Shown here piece after piece: positions 62,242-64,000 of a DNA stretch of 64,000 bases. Where the stretch lies: assembly GCF_003610805.1 (NCBI RefSeq), contig NZ_RAPF01000010.1:1-64000 (forward strand), in the 5' to 3' direction. The position numbers and the translations under genes are program-made. This DNA is from Altericroceibacterium spongiae. Lineage in GTDB: Bacteria > Pseudomonadota > Alphaproteobacteria > Sphingomonadales > Sphingomonadaceae. Numbering within the stretch: the stretch's first letter is position 1; every line of letters starts with the position of its first letter. Below the pieces are notes generated by a model. It saw only the letters and a program-made list of their open reading frames with translations. It had not been told where the DNA came from and did no database searches.

Positions 62242-63522
62242 ATGCACGCCTTTCCGTCTGCCTTAACGCGATACATACCCGAGCGAGCACGCCCGGTTCT
62301 GTCCGGTCTGGCAGCCTATGCGTCTGCCGAAGCGGTAACGCGAATCGTGCGTGTCGGGGCAATCCTTGTCATCGCGCGTCAGACCGACCCGGCACTGCTT
62401 GGCACGGCCGCAGCGGCGCTAAGCCTGTTCGAACTGATCCGGGTTCTTGCCAATGCCGGAATCGGCCAGCGCCTCATCGCTGCCCACGAAGACGAACTGG
62501 ATGCGCTGTGCAACACCGCTCTGCGCCTGTTCTGGTTCGTTTGCGGCGCCGTCTGCCTGATTCAGCTCGGTGTTGCAGCAGGCCTCGCTCTGCTTACCGA
62601 TCAGCAGGCAGCCGCAGCGATGCTCGCTACTCTCTCGGCAGTCTATCTTATCATGCCGCCTGGGTTGGTCCAGATCTTCCTCCTGATGCGGGCCGGACGC
62701 CTCGCTGCGACTGCACGCATCCGGGCCACGCAGACCATGCTCGACCATATTCTGACCTTGTGCCTTGTCGTGATCTGGCCGAGTGCATGGGCGATCGTCC
62801 TGCCAAAATTACTGACCGCACCGATCTGGACGCTGCTGGCGCGCCGCGCACTGCACTGGGCTCCCAATTCCGCTGCAGGCTATGCCCACTGGCGTGAATT
62901 CCATGCATTCGGTTTCGCTATCCTGGGCTCCGAAATCCTGTCCGCCCTGCGTCTTCAAGCCGACAAGCTGATTATCGGCATAATGCTCGGAATCGAAGCA
63001 CTGGGCTTATATTATTTCGCCTTCAATGCCGGTCTCGGCATTACCCAATCTCTAGTTTCCGCATTCGGCACGGTTGTTTTCCCCCAATTGTGCCGGACTC
63101 GCGACGATCAGGAACAGGCTCTCCGCCTGCGTGAGGCTTTCTCCCTCGGCCTCCTCCTGCTTTGTCCCATCGTCGCCACTCAGGGACTGCTGGCTCCGCT
63201 CTATGTTCCGCTCCTCTTTGGTGAAGAGTGGATCCCGGCAGCCCCCTTTCTTGCCATTCTGTGCCTAGCCGCTCTGCCACTACTCTGTGCCAGCGCCATT
63301 GGAGCCGCCTATCGCGCCCAGTCTCGCCCGGGTCGGGAAACCAGTCTGGCAGCTTTGGCCACAACAGCGGGTCTCGCTGGCCTGGCCGCCGGGGCCACAC
63401 AATCACTTGAACTGGCTTGCGCCGGATATTCCGCCGGTCTTGCCATTGTCTTCATTCCCGCCGCGCTGCGCCTCATCCCGCCTCGCACTCCTGCTCATAT
63501 TGCACAGGAAGCCACGTCATGA
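62242..63522 (+). CDS. Oligosaccharide flippase (Wzx-like, MOP superfamily)
   Basis: A 426-residue inner-membrane protein with about 12-14 hydrophobic segments, moving lipid-linked oligosaccharide units across the inner membrane. The first segment region RIVRVGAILVIARQTDPALLGTAA and the repeated LFGEEWIPAAPFLAILCLAALPLL are typical of polysaccharide-biosynthesis flippases. The start at 62242 follows AGAGGA. It overlaps the next glycosyltransferase gene by 4 bases and belongs to a gene set running beyond the window. Confidence 0.87.
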   Translation: MHAFPSALTRYIPERARPVLSGLAAYASAEAVTRIVRVGAILVIARQTDPALLGTAAAALSLFELIRVLANAGIGQRLIAAHEDELDALCNTALRLFWFVCGAVCLIQLGVAAGLALLTDQQAAAAMLATLSAVYLIMPPGLVQIFLLMRAGRLAATARIRATQTMLDHILTLCLVVIWPSAWAIVLPKLLTAPIWTLLARRALHWAPNSAAGYAHWREFHAFGFAILGSEILSALRLQADKLIIGIMLGIEALGLYYFAFNAGLGITQSLVSAFGTVVFPQLCRTRDDQEQALRLREAFSLGLLLLCPIVATQGLLAPLYVPLLFGEEWIPAAPFLAILCLAALPLLCASAIGAAYRAQSRPGRETSLAALATTAGLAGLAAGATQSLELACAGYSAGLAIVFIPAALRLIPPRTPAHIAQEATS

Positions 63523-64000
63523 CCGCTCCTTTCTTCTCGATCGTCATGCCCGCCTATAATGCAAGCGCCACTATCGAAGCGGCCATTGCCAGCGTCCTCA
63601 ACCAGAGCTGCGACGACTTCGAACTGATTATTGTCGATGACGGATCGAATGACGATACCTTGTTGCGCGCTATATATCAGGCCGGATTCGATCGGCGCCT
63701 GCGCGTTGTCAGTCAGCGCAATGCCGGTGTTTCTGAAGCCCGAAATCTCGGTGTCTCCATAGCCCGGGGCGAATTGCTCGCCTTTCTCGATGCAGACGAT
63801 CTGTGGCACGCGCAGAAACTCGAAACCCATCTTGCGTTTCACACGACCTGCCCAGGTTTAGCCGCCAGCTTTGCCGGCATTGCCTTTCGGGAGGAAAAAA
63901 ACGGATCGCTGACCCCGGCAAAAACCTGGTCGAGCGTTCCCGAAAATCCTTTGACCCTCACACAGATTCTTGCCGAAAACCCGGTTTGTACGACATCCAA
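63519..64000 (+). CDS. Glycosyltransferase family 2, N-terminal part (cut by window edge)
   Basis: The open frame runs from ATG 63519 to the window end, 160 codons. The GT-A signature is clear: FFSIVMPAYNASATIEAAIASVLNQ, the nucleotide-binding LIIVDDGSNDDT, and the metal-binding DxD-type LAFLDADDLW. It probably adds one sugar of the exopolysaccharide repeat. The start overlaps the flippase stop by 4 bases. The product is incomplete, so substrate and full length cannot be given. Confidence 0.88.
   Translation, partial: MTAPFFSIVMPAYNASATIEAAIASVLNQSCDDFELIIVDDGSNDDTLLRAIYQAGFDRRLRVVSQRNAGVSEARNLGVSIARGELLAFLDADDLWHAQKLETHLAFHTTCPGLAASFAGIAFREEKNGSLTPAKTWSSVPENPLTLTQILAENPVCTTS

Overview
This window looks like chromosomal DNA from an alphaproteobacterium of the order Sphingomonadales (inference). 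The evidence is a complete PhyR-NepR-EcfG general stress response locus, a CHASE-HWE type sensor kinase, PHA synthase and phasin genes, TonB-dependent uptake, periplasmic peptidase and beta-galactosidase, and moderately high GC by eye. No rRNA, CRISPR array or prophage was seen. One tRNA (Gln, CUG) and one complete IS5-family element are present, and a second element may be cut by the left edge.

Layout. 1-9.4 kb is a catabolic, accessory-looking stretch. It holds the remnant of an acyl-CoA dehydrogenase behind two short-chain dehydrogenases and a small coupled gene, an SMP-30/gluconolactonase-like protein, an orphan HNH endonuclease, a zinc alcohol dehydrogenase, trhO with a glutathione S-transferase, and an aromatic-acid type MFS transporter. 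9.4-19.4 kb is core metabolism and envelope: alaC, phaC with a phasin carrying a basic tail, clpS, lptF-lptG, two acidic lipoproteins and a GNAT-like protein. 19.4-24 kb is the general stress response: a single-domain response regulator, phyR, a sensor kinase, and nepR-ecfG. Consensus sigma-EcfG promoters lie before the response regulator and phyR, and one palindromic promoter lies between nepR and the kinase. A short divergent gene encoding a 28-residue peptide, with its own promoter and terminator, sits beside phyR. 24-33 kb is mostly housekeeping: AI-2E type permease, sodB, a dicarboxylate/amino-acid symporter, glmM, thiD, a LOG-family protein, tRNA-Gln, ppx and rlmE.

33-54 kb holds nutrient acquisition and regulation: a secreted S9 dipeptidyl peptidase divergent from an exported GH2 beta-galactosidase, the IS element, a siderophore-interacting reductase, a diguanylate cyclase, pobA divergent from a MarR regulator, a second MarR regulator, a beta-carbonic anhydrase with a SulP transporter, an OmpR/EnvZ-like two-component system, and a TonB receptor followed by a PhoD-type phosphatase behind candidate Pho boxes. 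54-60.5 kb holds a HerA-like ATPase coupled to a FUSC membrane protein. It also holds a three-gene signalling cassette: a histidine-kinase-like protein lacking its key residues, a receiver-like protein lacking its acidic pocket, and a hybrid kinase with intact receiver and HPt domains but an eroded ATP site. 60.5-64 kb opens an exopolysaccharide region: a fused WecG/TagA-type glycosyltransferase and polyprenyl sugar transferase, a divergent flippase, and a family 2 glycosyltransferase running off the right edge. An array of TGCAATTTGCA repeats lies in the divergent gap.

The strongest leads for something undescribed are the peptide gene beside phyR, the palindromic stress promoter, the degenerate signalling cassette next to the polysaccharide genes, and the phasin with a histone-like N-terminal tail and an internal start. 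All function calls come from reading protein sequence and motifs; no database search was run.
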